Shown in pieces: positions 12,075-24,499 of a stretch of 64,000 bases of DNA. The stretch's first letter is position 1, and every line of letters begins with the position of its first letter. Position numbers and translations under genes: made by a program. This stretch comes from Gordionus sp. m RMFG-2023 (taxonomy: Eukaryota; Nematomorpha; Gordioida; Chordodea; Parachordodidae). The stretch is from assembly GCF_954871325.1 (NCBI RefSeq), contig NC_088778.1:1922001-1986000 (forward strand), given 5' to 3'. The notes beneath the pieces were generated by a model, which was given only the letters and a program-made list of their open reading frames with translations, was not told the origin of the DNA and did no database searches.

Positions 12075-12172
12075 GTTTATTAGAGCGAAGGATCCTTAAT
12101 GAGACACAACTTCAAAAAGTACCAAAAAGTCCTAGTGATAGGATTGGCGCAGCCCTTCATAGATGCCATCAA
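12075..12172 (+). pseudogene. Nuclear mitochondrial fragment: nad1 (piece 1)
   Basis: Reads LLERSIL, then after a small indel VLVMGLAQPFIDAIK, the conserved ND1 start region, using AGG as Ser and ATA as Met. It is short and frameshifted, so it is not functional. It precedes the cox1 piece. Confidence 0.75.
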
Positions 12173-12540
12173 GTACAAGTGCACATAAATATCCCTTTAG
12201 AAAACAACTTGATGATAAAGGGCTGCATCAATCGTATCACTTGGAAGACCAAAACAGGTTTATTAAAATTTTAACCTTTGAACGTAAAATCAGCCACAAT
12301 AGACTCCCTGAAGTGAGGGGATTCCAGAATTGTCGGTCCCACCCCCCGTGCCATTCTTTTCTCTCTTTTCATCCACTCAATATATGTTCACTTCGTTCAC
12401 TTTATTTGGAATCAGGAGAATAGTCACACTTTATAAATTGGATATTGTATATGTATAACTTACTCCTAAACATATATAATATGCGACGAATCACATCTAT
12501 CCATACATATTAGTAACATATATTTTATATTCGGTTTTTA

Positions 12541-13016
12541 AGCTATCTCCTGATATAGCATTCCCTAGAATAAATCATATATCTTTGAGTATGATTCTTC
12601 TAGTAACAAGTAGTATAACTGAGTCAGGCTGTGCTACCGATTGAACTCTATATTCGCTCTTACCCTCCTTAATTATATACCCCTCACCTTCTACATACAG
12701 ACTTAGCAAACTTAAGCCTCCATATTGCGGGATCCTCACTAGGTATAATAAATTTTATCACTACAATTATTACTCTTCGCCCTATTAAAATGCCCATAGA
12801 AAAAAATATCTCTATTTTTATGGTTCTCACTTATTACTGCCTTTTTACTTTTATTAAGATTGCCTGTTTTAGCTGGAGCTCTAGCAATATTAATTTTAGA
12901 TCGAAATATTAATACCTCATTTTTTGATCCAGTTGAAGGAAGGGACCTCACTTTATTTCAACACCTATCTTGATTATTTGGATATCCAGAAATTTTTATT
13001 CTTATCCTATCCGTCT
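12541..13016 (+). pseudogene. Nuclear mitochondrial fragment: cox1
   Basis: Successive frames give LSPDMAFP, then SLHIAGSSLGMMNFITTII and [18 protein letters not shown] followed by [15 protein letters not shown], then FQHLSWLFGYPEIFILIL. These are hallmarks of cytochrome oxidase subunit I. TGA must be Trp and AGA Ser. About 158 codons remain, with at least two frameshifts. Lack of the rest of the gene and the nuclear surroundings mark it as a NUMT. Confidence 0.9.
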
Positions 13017-13399
13017 AAAACATTCCCTTTTATGCTTTTTGGGCTGATAATATATTTTTGATATTTTACACAAAAAAATATATATCAGAGACCTACAGGA
13101 CCTGCCTTAAACCCAACTCAGCATGGCCCACTTATTTTTATTTATTTAAATATAACGAAAATTTTTAATTAGAAACTCAAGTTGTTATCAGTTCCATAAA
13201 CCGTAGTTAGGGACTCGAGGTCACGTAGTTTATATAATTATCTTGACTTAATAGGGGTAGGTGGGGGGGGGCGACAACGCTGGCATCCCCTCCCTTCTGG
13301 GAATTTATTGCGGAAGATTTTATGCTTAAAGGTTTATATTTTGATAAACCCGTTTTGATCTTCAAATTTGGTACTCATCGAAATTTATGATGACCCAAA

Positions 13400-13531
13400 G
13401 GATCTTTGTTAGTGGGAATATCTTTTTATACTTTATTAGAGAGGAGGATTCTTGGGTCAGCACAAATCCTAAAAGGACAAAATAAAGTCCTAATGATAGG
13501 ATTGATGCAGCCCTTCATAGATGCCATGAAG
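13400..13531 (+). pseudogene. Nuclear mitochondrial fragment: nad1 (piece 2)
   Basis: Reads LLVGMSFYTLLERSILGSAQ, then ILKGQNKVLMMGLMQPFIDA. It is a better-kept copy of the same ND1 segment as 12075-12172, about 1.35 kb downstream, which suggests two insertions or a duplication inside the NUMT. Confidence 0.85.
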
Positions 13532-13534
13532 ATT

Positions 13535-14200
13535 CGCCTTAGCTAATTTTTGATAATTTACCCCCCGTTTTTTTTTTGTATAAATTCACGTTTTTTTTTG
13601 GTAAAAAAAAGCCTTGATTAGAACTCTAATCGTTTGATCCAGAATAAATATCAAACAAAAATATCTAAATATTTTATATAATTTGGAATCCATTAATTTG
13701 CCATTTTTTGCACTTGCCGTTATAACCCCCTCAGATGTATCTAGATTTCTATTTTTGCTTTACATGATTAGAAGGAGTAAGGGTGTCCATGCAAGTAAAG
13801 TTCTAAACCAAGAGTCTATCCGATACATAGGGAATTTGCCTTCTAGGAAGTTTCTATTTATCTATACAGAATGTGGGTTCAAAAATGCGCGGGAGATTTG
13901 TCTTTATAATATATTAGATTATTTTTCCAAATTAGCTTTCAAGAAAACAAAAAATAAGAAGATTTATTAAATTTAAAAAAAATTATTCATATAATAACGA
14001 TCATATAATTACACCCATATGATTTCATCATTTCATTCCCATAATCAAAAAAAAATGATCTTCACGAATGATACGATCATAGTAGATTATTTTTACTCAC
14101 CGAAGATTGAAATGGCTGAGGATTTTATATTTTCAAGAGGGATCTAAATCACGAAAGGTTTGCATGGATCAAAATCTTTGAAAAGGAAAAAAAAAGGATC
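13535..14200 (+). repeat. Upstream part of duplicated gene unit (copy before gene C)
   Basis: Counterpart of 4855-6125 and of 6540-6640 (shared GCTGAGGATTTTTATA, GATCAAAATCTT). It begins directly after the nad1 fragment. Confidence 0.6.
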
Positions 14201-14660
14201 ACAATTCGACTCATATATGAGTTGGCTAATAAACACGCTTCGAATTGTCTCGGAATCGTTGGGAACACATAAATGTCCTTGACAATAAATACCACAATTT
14301 CGATACAATTTTTTTAGAGCCCTAAAAAGGGGATTTTATTATAAAATCTACAAATAATTATTACCAAATAAATTAAAATCAATCGTATTAGAATGGCCTT
14401 GAATCATGTTTCGATCTTATACAAATATTTAAATATGCGAGTTAAATTAACGAAGAGAAAATTAGGGAAATCACTGTAGAAGGGTAAAATTTGTAGATAA
14501 TTATTGAGGAGATAGTTAGAATAGTTGAGGGTTCATAAAACCAAATTTTAAACCCTATTGAAGTTTAATTTTTCTAACGAAGTAGGGCCTACCTTTTAAT
14601 TTCATGATAATTATTATGACATTTGTAAAGGAAATTCGATGACATACAATAATACCTAGA

Positions 14661-14925
14661 TTGATGACGCATTCATTAAGAGTGTACATCAATGAAAAAC
14701 AGCTGGGGACACTATATTGGTTACCCATATTATTATAGAAGACGCATGACTAGAATAGCCTGATCATCGAGATAATAAGGAAGCAAGTTATCAATTTATT
14801 ATTAGTTTTTAAACATGAAAATAATTACCATATGGATTATCGAAATGGCGGCTCCAGCTGATTTGCATTCAACGACTCTTTCAAATGCATCGACAGTCTA
14901 GGTATTATTATATTTCATTGAAAAA
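14661..14925. mobile_element. Fold-back MITE, TTGGTTACC family
   Basis: The left arm ATATTGGTTACCCATATTAT and the right arm ACCATATGGATTATCGAAAT are inverted and flank a shared centre (CCTGATCATCGAGAT). A second copy lies at 49871-50178. Confidence 0.6.
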
Positions 14926-15689
14926 ATCAGCTCTTTTCAGGTATTTTTTTATATTTGTTTAATGAATGTCGTACATTGGGGTCCTAGGCAAATTTTAAAA
15001 AAATTATTAAATCTTTAATATGCTTCTTTTTTTAAAAAATAATATATAATTCAAAATATTTTTGATCACGTGATATTTAGGTCGGTCATGTTTTATTGGG
15101 GCTGAGTTCATAGTGTAATACCAAGCGCTATCAGGATCAAAACAGGCTGTCATATTACTTTAGATGGTTAATCTTATCTGGATATCTTTAAATCAATCGA
15201 ATTCTACTTCATATCTCGAAATGATGATCAGCCGTGGGAATTTATTGTCAGTAAATCTGGCGTAGAACAGAACCCTAATGTTCTAACATCCCTTCTAATA
15301 AAATACGATATATTTTATACCTTTTATTAATGATTTATGTGATACGCGCAAGCCTGGAGTCAATCCCAATATCCTCTCCGGAACATTATAAATCTTCAGT
15401 TAAAAAAATTTCTATTTCTCAAATTTATAAAATGTACTGCCCTAAAATTATTCAATAATGACCAAATTTTCTCTAAAAAAAAATATAAAAAATTCCTATT
15501 AAAATTAATATAATTATTCGTAACTCGGAGTTTCCAGTTATAACCCGAACCCAAGGATAACCGGAAGTTAATCAGTTTAATTTTAGGCTCGGTCCGACCC
15601 GGCCAAGCTCGCCCCTAGTATTTAAAAAAACATTTTTAGACCCAGCCCGGGTTTATTTATAACAAGTTTTGTGTGAAACCTTAGAAGAA

Positions 15690-16050
15690 AAAAAATAATC
15701 GATTTTTGGTATTATATTCTAGAAATCATTAATTTGTATTTTTTAAAATTTAATTTTATAAATATTCATAATATTTAATATTTATCCAGTTTTTTTCAAG
15801 AAATTCGACGACAAATTTATAAGGTAAATTATATATATATTATATTTATTATTATTTGTAGTAAACTCAACTATAAAACACTTTCATTTTTAATTTTAAT
15901 ACTGAGTCTAAATGCCAATTCTACCATTAGGATAATCATTATTAGAATCCCGAAAACTAACTAGAACTAAGATATCATCATCCCGGGAAACTAAATGTAC
16001 TCTTCCGCTATGGCGGGAACATGTAGGAAATGAGAATTTTTCCTTTAAAT
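15690..16050 (+). pseudogene. Degenerate promoter and first-exon copy of the peptide gene family
   Basis: 15690-15880 resembles the gene B promoter block at 6760-6900 (TTTTTGGTATTATATTCTAG; TATAAAA at 15872-15878). About 100 bp downstream, at 16005-16040, is a stretch recalling the end of exon 1. No intact reading frame remains; it is a relic. Confidence 0.35.
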
Positions 16051-16727
16051 TTCGAGAAACAGTAATAATTGAAAAATTGCCCTCGACATTTAATAAAAAA
16101 AATACCCATTTTTTTAGTAAACTATTATTGCTAGAATTAATTAAATGAGTTCCAAGACATTGTTAATACTACCTTTTACTTATATTAAAAGGTTAGAAAA
16201 GATTTATTTTGTTCTTTAGCCGTTTCATCATTTTGGCGATAAAATAGTTGGACTTGTTTCGAGAAAAAAAAATGATCACTACCTGGAGGATCAAAACGAC
16301 AGCCTAGGGCAAAGTTTATTTTGCATTCAGTGTCTCGGGGTAACACCACCCCCCCCCATCCCCAATATTTAAAATGTTGAGTTTAGGATAATCTTTCTTT
16401 CTTCTGTTACAAATAGTTTTCTATACGTTCATATTTTAATGTAGTATCATTCTACTAAACTACGACTAAATTTGAAACCCTTTTTTTTTAAATCATCATA
16501 ATATATATTAACCAAACTCCATATATCAGTGCTGAATTTCTGCCATTTCTCCGACTATTAGTTAACTGCTGGTCCTGACTAATTTTCTCTAGAAAAAGAG
16601 GCCTCAGAGTTTAGCTCCTCCTAACACATAGACACGTGATAGTTCAAATGCATTAGCCTAACCTCTTGCTCATTCATTACATCACTATGATGCCTTAAAT
16701 ATCCGTATACATACCCAATAATGGTCA

Positions 16728-16797
16728 GTGAGATTCGAACCAGCAATTTTTTACTTGATTTATGTACAGCCTATTGACCAATCAACTGACATTATAA
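16728..16797 (-). other. tRNA-like sequence (degenerate tRNA or SINE head)
   Basis: On the minus strand the stretch ends GGTTCGAATCTCACTGACC (B-box-like) and starts GTCAGTTGATTGGTCAATAG (A-box-like D arm). The ends GTCAGT and ACTGAC pair. The T stem pairs poorly, so it is probably a decayed tRNA-derived retroposon. Confidence 0.35.
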
Positions 16798-17296
16798 AAT
16801 ATCAAACTGCTAAGCATTATTTCACGCATGTGCACGGTTATAAAGATTTGTCCGGAGATGATGCAGTGTGGCTGTGCCATTAGCTAAATAATTTTTTTAG
16901 TGAAAATTGACACCTATCCTATGTGTGTAAGAAATTAATATTTTTGTAACATTTAAGAAAATTATTAAAATTTGGGCTTTTGTTCGAAGTTTCTGGGCAG
17001 TTTATTTTTGTCTGTCAGTGGTAATCTTGCCTGGATCTTCATCGGGGATTCTTCTGACCGATTACTCACTCAAAAGCACACTAAAATCTAGCCAAAACAA
17101 AAACTGACTATCGATCGAGACAAGTAAAAGAAGTTAAAAGTCTAAAAAATTTTAAAAATTTGTTAAGAAGAAGAAAAGAAGGAAAAAATATGAATATAAA
17201 TTTTAATTTTTTTATATTATTATCCCATAAATACTTAGAAAATGAAAAAAAAAAAAAAATTTTTCAAATAGAAAACAATAAAGGCCTACCTGCGAA

Positions 17297-17381
17297 ATGA
17301 CATTTGGAATTATTTTTCTGGAGATTTTGCTTTTCACGTTCATTGTCCATTTCCCTACTGGAGAGTGTTGTAACTGCAAAG
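17297..17381 (+). CDS. Gene C exon 1: signal peptide
   Basis: 85 bp, donor GTATAA, phase 1 out. Shares GIIFLE(I/V)LL and (P/S)(T)GEC with gene B exon 1. Confidence 0.65.
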
Positions 17382-19042
17382 GTATAAAACTTATTTATTT
17401 TTATTCAGTTAAAGCTATCTATAGCCTGAGTTGGGGGTAATGTGGTATTTTCAGGTTATACCTGAAACGAGAAATAATTTTTAAAAATCTTTTGCAGGAT
17501 CAATTTAATCCCAAATTCTTTTTAAAGATCCGCCTCAGATCCCGAATCTGACCCAGTCTAACACAATGTACGTGACTCGAATTCGGTTGAATGGCACTCG
17601 AATTTGATTGAATGGCACTAGGCTTGAGATGTCTTCATTTTGTCGGAACACAACAAATTTTTATTTTAAGAATGGTTGTCAAGGTTGGGGCATTTCAGAT
17701 ATCTCAATTTAGATTAAATCTATCGTGAGCTTCTTTAGGCCAGTTAGGGCCATACCAGAACGTTCTAGTGTTTCTAGCGCACATCCTTAAAAGATAGTAA
17801 ATAGGCGCATTGGTATTTATATATTATAGACACTCAACCCTGTTAAAATTATTAATTTAAAGTCTTAATATTTTTTTTTCAATAATGGCAAACGCCCATT
17901 TCCATACTGGAACGTTCTGGTATGGTCTTATCTTTTGGTTGAGACCTAATGAGAACGCTTGAGAAATTGGAGAGCTTTAATTCGTGGAAAGTTATAGTTA
18001 GGACTCAGCAAGGATTCTGAAAAGGGGGGGGGGAGTATATCGTGATTACTCGTGAGGGAATCTAAACCTAAAAGTGGAGAGGGCTCTAAGTTAAACACTG
18101 ATCGGTTTTTAAATTTTATAATAGGATAATTTTGGAAAATACGAATTCATCGAGCAGAAAAATCTTAAAAATATATTGGGTTAGCATATTTTTTGAATTT
18201 GAGCATCCTAGATATTGAAAGGTCTAATGATACCTTGAGGTCATGAAGCTCGCCGTTTTAGCAATGTTTTCTATTGGCTAGATGAATAATGAGAGGATTT
18301 GGGAAAGTGAGAGGGGAGGGGGGGGGGGGGGTTGAAGATAAAAATATGTTTATTAAATGTATAATGTATACGAGTATAATAAAAAAAAAATATGTTAGAG
18401 AACAAAAGAAATAAAACGTGAAGTTTATGAAATACATTTGTGATTTATATATGTAGAAAACGAACATTCTGGTGTCAATAGATATATAATAAGAGAGGAT
18501 CCTTTTATGATGATTAACACAGAATGTTATTGGTAATTGAGTTGCATCGTAGTCATAGACCTAACCCTGAATATCTAATATTAGGCGATATTTTTAGCCG
18601 TTTAAAGCCAATTTTTAGCCGGTTAAAAAAATTGACTAAATAGAGATTTTTAGTCGAAAAACTATCATTTTGGTCTCGGAGTTTTTCTTAAAATGTATGG
18701 CCGCTCAAATTTGATAGAAACCAATATATAAATTACAAGGCTTTAATGCTAACTAATTTTCTCAGACACGTGCCCATAGATTGAGACCGAGTTTGCAGAT
18801 ATTTAGTCATTTAGCTATAGTTATAACCCCAACCCTAAATTTAACCTCCCTCCCCCTTCCTTTGCGTTCATATGATTTATGGCACTTTAATTATTTAGTA
18901 TAATAACTTTTATATAATTATTTTAGTTTGTCCAGGTCTAGCTAACTGTAGAGCGAATTGTGTTGACGGAGAAAAATTCTACATCAATGGTTTTTGTCAA
19001 TGCTATTGTAAAAGTAATCGTATAGCTTTTATTGTATTTTAA
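17297..19042 (+). CDS. Secreted cysteine-rich peptide gene C
   Basis: Exon 1, 17297-17381, encodes a leader (MTFGIIFLEILLFTFIVHF) and then PTGECCNCK, phase 1 out. Exon 2, from 18927, follows TTTTAG and encodes VCPGLANCRANCVDGEKFYI, then NGFCQCYCK. The mature part would carry nine cysteines in a C-C-x-C-x2-C-x5-C-x3-C-x11-C-x-C-x-C pattern; the CxxxC followed by G-x-CxC recalls CS-alpha-beta peptides such as defensins. The 3' end is uncertain. Either the frame reads on to TAA at 19040-19042 (SNRIAFIVF), or a donor at 19014 (GTAATC) joins a third exon such as 19503-19526 (REDSVKFF). Exon 1 matches gene B's in length, leader and GEC motif, and exon 2 starts with CPG like gene A. Function is unknown; extracellular action is inferred. 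Confidence 0.6.
18927..19013 (+). CDS. Gene C cysteine exon
   Basis: 87 bp to the possible donor, phase 1 in. Six cysteines. If it is spliced here it leaves in phase 1, unlike genes A and B (phase 2), so gene C must use a different last exon or stop within this one. Confidence 0.6.
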
Positions 19043-19049
19043 TAGTGAT

Positions 19050-20137
19050 TTTAGTTATGAACTGATCGCTAAAAAATTTTTTTTGTTAATCACTTATAAC
19101 ACTGTAAGCAGTATTGAGGGGCTGGAGGAGAGGGCTTTCCCTTCTTAGCATAACGCTAATGAATTTATGTATATTACTTTAAAATTTCTTGAAATCATAC
19201 TAAACCTGAACTGAACAATTAACCGACATTAACCGTTATTATCTAGAAATCGAACCCTAAACCTTTAAAGATTTATGTGAATAGGTATGAATCTATTTTG
19301 TCTGATAATTGATGGCATAGGTAGCAGTAATTTTATTTTATTAGATATTGTTGTGTTGCTACTTTGACGAAGGCCAATCAACCTAAGCTATGGCCTATAA
19401 GTGTTTCTTGACCCTAAAAATTGATTCTTTCTCCTTGTTGATAATATATATTTTGACCAAAGAGAATAATTGTGCATACAGCAAAATATTATACTTTTTT
19501 AGGGGAGGATAGTGTTAAATTTTTTTAAAAAAATGTGCTTCTTTTAATATGTTTAACCATGCGAAAAAGTTCAAATGGATTTTTCCCGATTATTCTTTTT
19601 CCAACCGAACACGAATCATGAACGGTTATATTTATTCGACCCGAAACCGAACTGATATTCGTAACGGTTCTTATAAAAATAAAATAATTAAGAGTGTCAA
19701 TACGCATATGATCCGCTTCGAAGATATATGTGCGCAAGATCGAAATTCGATGAAAAGGGGTGTGTCCACTATGTTTGCACGTATGAATAAACATTTAATA
19801 TAGATTTATGCTCTTTCAATATGTATAGTGGAAACTAGGGGGGTCTCGGCGCATTGCCGAATAGGTCTGAAAATATTTGTCATATCTTAATTTACGAAAT
19901 AACCACGAGACAAAACAAATTCTTGCCCAAAAATTTTCCTGAACCTTTTTTCCATAGTTTTTTATTCTCAAGTTTATCTTTCTTAAAGATTTTTATTTCT
20001 GGGCTTAAGCCAGGCATTTATCTGATATATATTTTTTTTTAAATTATATAGAAAAATTCCTCCGAGGCTTCAAAATAAGCAAAAGCAACTTTACGCTTTG
20101 CAAAGATAGTATGATAATTTCGTTTATTAATTGGCGC
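19050..20137. other. AT-rich spacer with an overlapping two-strand open frame
   Basis: 19549-19803 is open on both strands, but neither product resembles a protein I know. The plus product is rich in N, R and K. A possible short third exon of gene C lies at 19503-19526. Confidence 0.4.
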
Positions 20138-23026
<2,889 letters not shown>

Positions 23027-23034
23027 CATAGGAT

Positions 23035-23432
23035 CAGTGGCGTAGCTAGAAATTTTTCTAGAGGGGGTCCATACATATAGTGGGGCGAAGCCCCAACTTT
23101 TTAACGGGCCTTCGGTCCTTTTGCCTACGGCCGGGTTATCTTACATAACCATATCTTCGATAATATATAATAAATATATTTTTTAAATGCATCAATAATA
23201 TGTTATTATAATTGAGTAGGTTATTCACAATGACTTTATAATAATACTACCCAGAATAATTTCAATAGTAATATAATATCCTTTCACAAACATCAAAACC
23301 AAAAAATATAAATATTAATGGTATTTATTTGATATAAAGTCACTTTTAAGTCTTTGAACGTACAATCTAAAAAAAAAATTTTGCTCTGGGAGGGGTCCAA
23401 ACCCGAAAACCACCCCCGTAGCTACGCCACTG
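23035..23432. mobile_element. Non-autonomous hAT-type element
   Basis: Termini CAGTGGCGTAGCTA and TAGCTACGCCACTG are inverted. The flanks are identical 8-bp repeats, CATAGGAT at 23027-23034 and 23433-23440, the hallmark of hAT transposition. The 398-bp inside is non-coding. The exact 8-bp duplication suggests a fairly recent insertion. Confidence 0.9.
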
Positions 23433-23442
23433 CATAGGATGT

Positions 23443-23961
23443 TCAATTACGGCATTTCGGATATTGAAAAATAAAGCTGAGATAATTGTATTTTACTATG
23501 TTTATGGCTAATCGTTGGCGTAGGTAGAATCCCTCGTTGGGATTCTCGGTCCTAGCAGAGATCCGTTTTCCTAGCTCTTTAAAGAAGTCTAGGGCATGAG
23601 AGCCGAACGACGTTAAGGTAGTGGCGATTAATGGTAGGAATGTATAATTGGCGGGAAGAGATGGTGAATATTTAGCTAATTTATTCGCCTCGGCATCTAG
23701 TATGGCATCTCTATTTATATTGGAAGGGGCAAGAGGATCAATGCATGAGAAATCCCAAGTTAGGAATTCCCCCCTCTTCCAAGGGATCATAGTCGAACCA
23801 TCAGGCCGCTTACCATCTGAATTGTAAAGGGCAGTAGGTTCGAGGGTTGATGGGATGCCGGCGGATTTTAAGGCCCTGGCAATGGTATCATTGCATTTTG
23901 AATGCCTAATGAATCTACCTTTACAGCGTTTGCAGTGTAGAGAGTGACGGCAATTATACAA
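23443..23961 (-). mobile_element. Retroelement fossil: C-terminal domain downstream of reverse transcriptase
   Basis: The minus-strand frame shows a CxxC / H / CND start, then the motif DGKRPDGSTMIPW, then LTWD, ELGKRI and NEGFYLRQRL. I know this string as the C-terminal, restriction-endonuclease-like part found after reverse transcriptase in retroelements of many invertebrates; the exact clade is unclear to me. Only this end is left and the element is broken. GC content is above that of its surroundings. A hAT-type element sits right beside its 3' side. Confidence 0.6.
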
Positions 23962-24339
23962 TATTTGTTAATTTATTATTTAAATTCTATTTGGAAATAT
24001 CCGATTTTATATACATATAATAAGTCTTATACTTGGTGCAATATGATTTATAGTATGTAGATTCTATAGTTAAACAAGTAATAATTTTATATGTGCAATT
24101 TATATTAATTTTATATGTGTAATATATTTTATTATATAAGCAATCGCGATAAGAATGTATTTATATTTTAATTAGTATTATTTATATGTACAATTCTTAA
24201 ATGGGATTCTTATTTTATATGAGTCTTAAATAAAATTGTGATTATTTTAATATTGTGATTATTTTAATATTGTGTTAACACATCGTTTAAGACATTTTTT
24301 CCCAAAAATATAAAATATAATAAACATGTATAATATAGA

Positions 24340-24495
24340 CAAGTAGATAAGTGTCTCAGCCGAAGGCCACATAAAAGCGAGCCAAAACCCAGAAAATGTA
24401 GGTATGGAAGCGAATTCTCCATAAAATCAGACCGCTAGAAAAAGCAACAAGGCCGACGCTTCCCCAGTCAGCCCTTGTCCATGGAATTATTATTC
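24340..24495. other. GC-richer patch upstream of the retroelement fossil
   Basis: About 150 bp of much higher GC than its surroundings, on the 5' side of the minus-strand fossil. It may be another piece of it, but I cannot assign it. Confidence 0.2.
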
Positions 24496-24499
24496 CTTT

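Noticed and set aside
12739-12951. Minus-strand 70-codon open frame
   Set aside because: It overlaps the cox1-derived fragment, whose plus strand clearly explains the sequence.
15540-15660. CCGGGC-rich fragments (also near 28540, 38460, 44450, 49745, 57195)
   Set aside because: They may be one more dispersed repeat, but the copies are too short and diverged for me to define ends.
19549-19803. Overlapping open frames on both strands
   Set aside because: Neither product resembles a protein I know, and no splice context or paralogue supports either.
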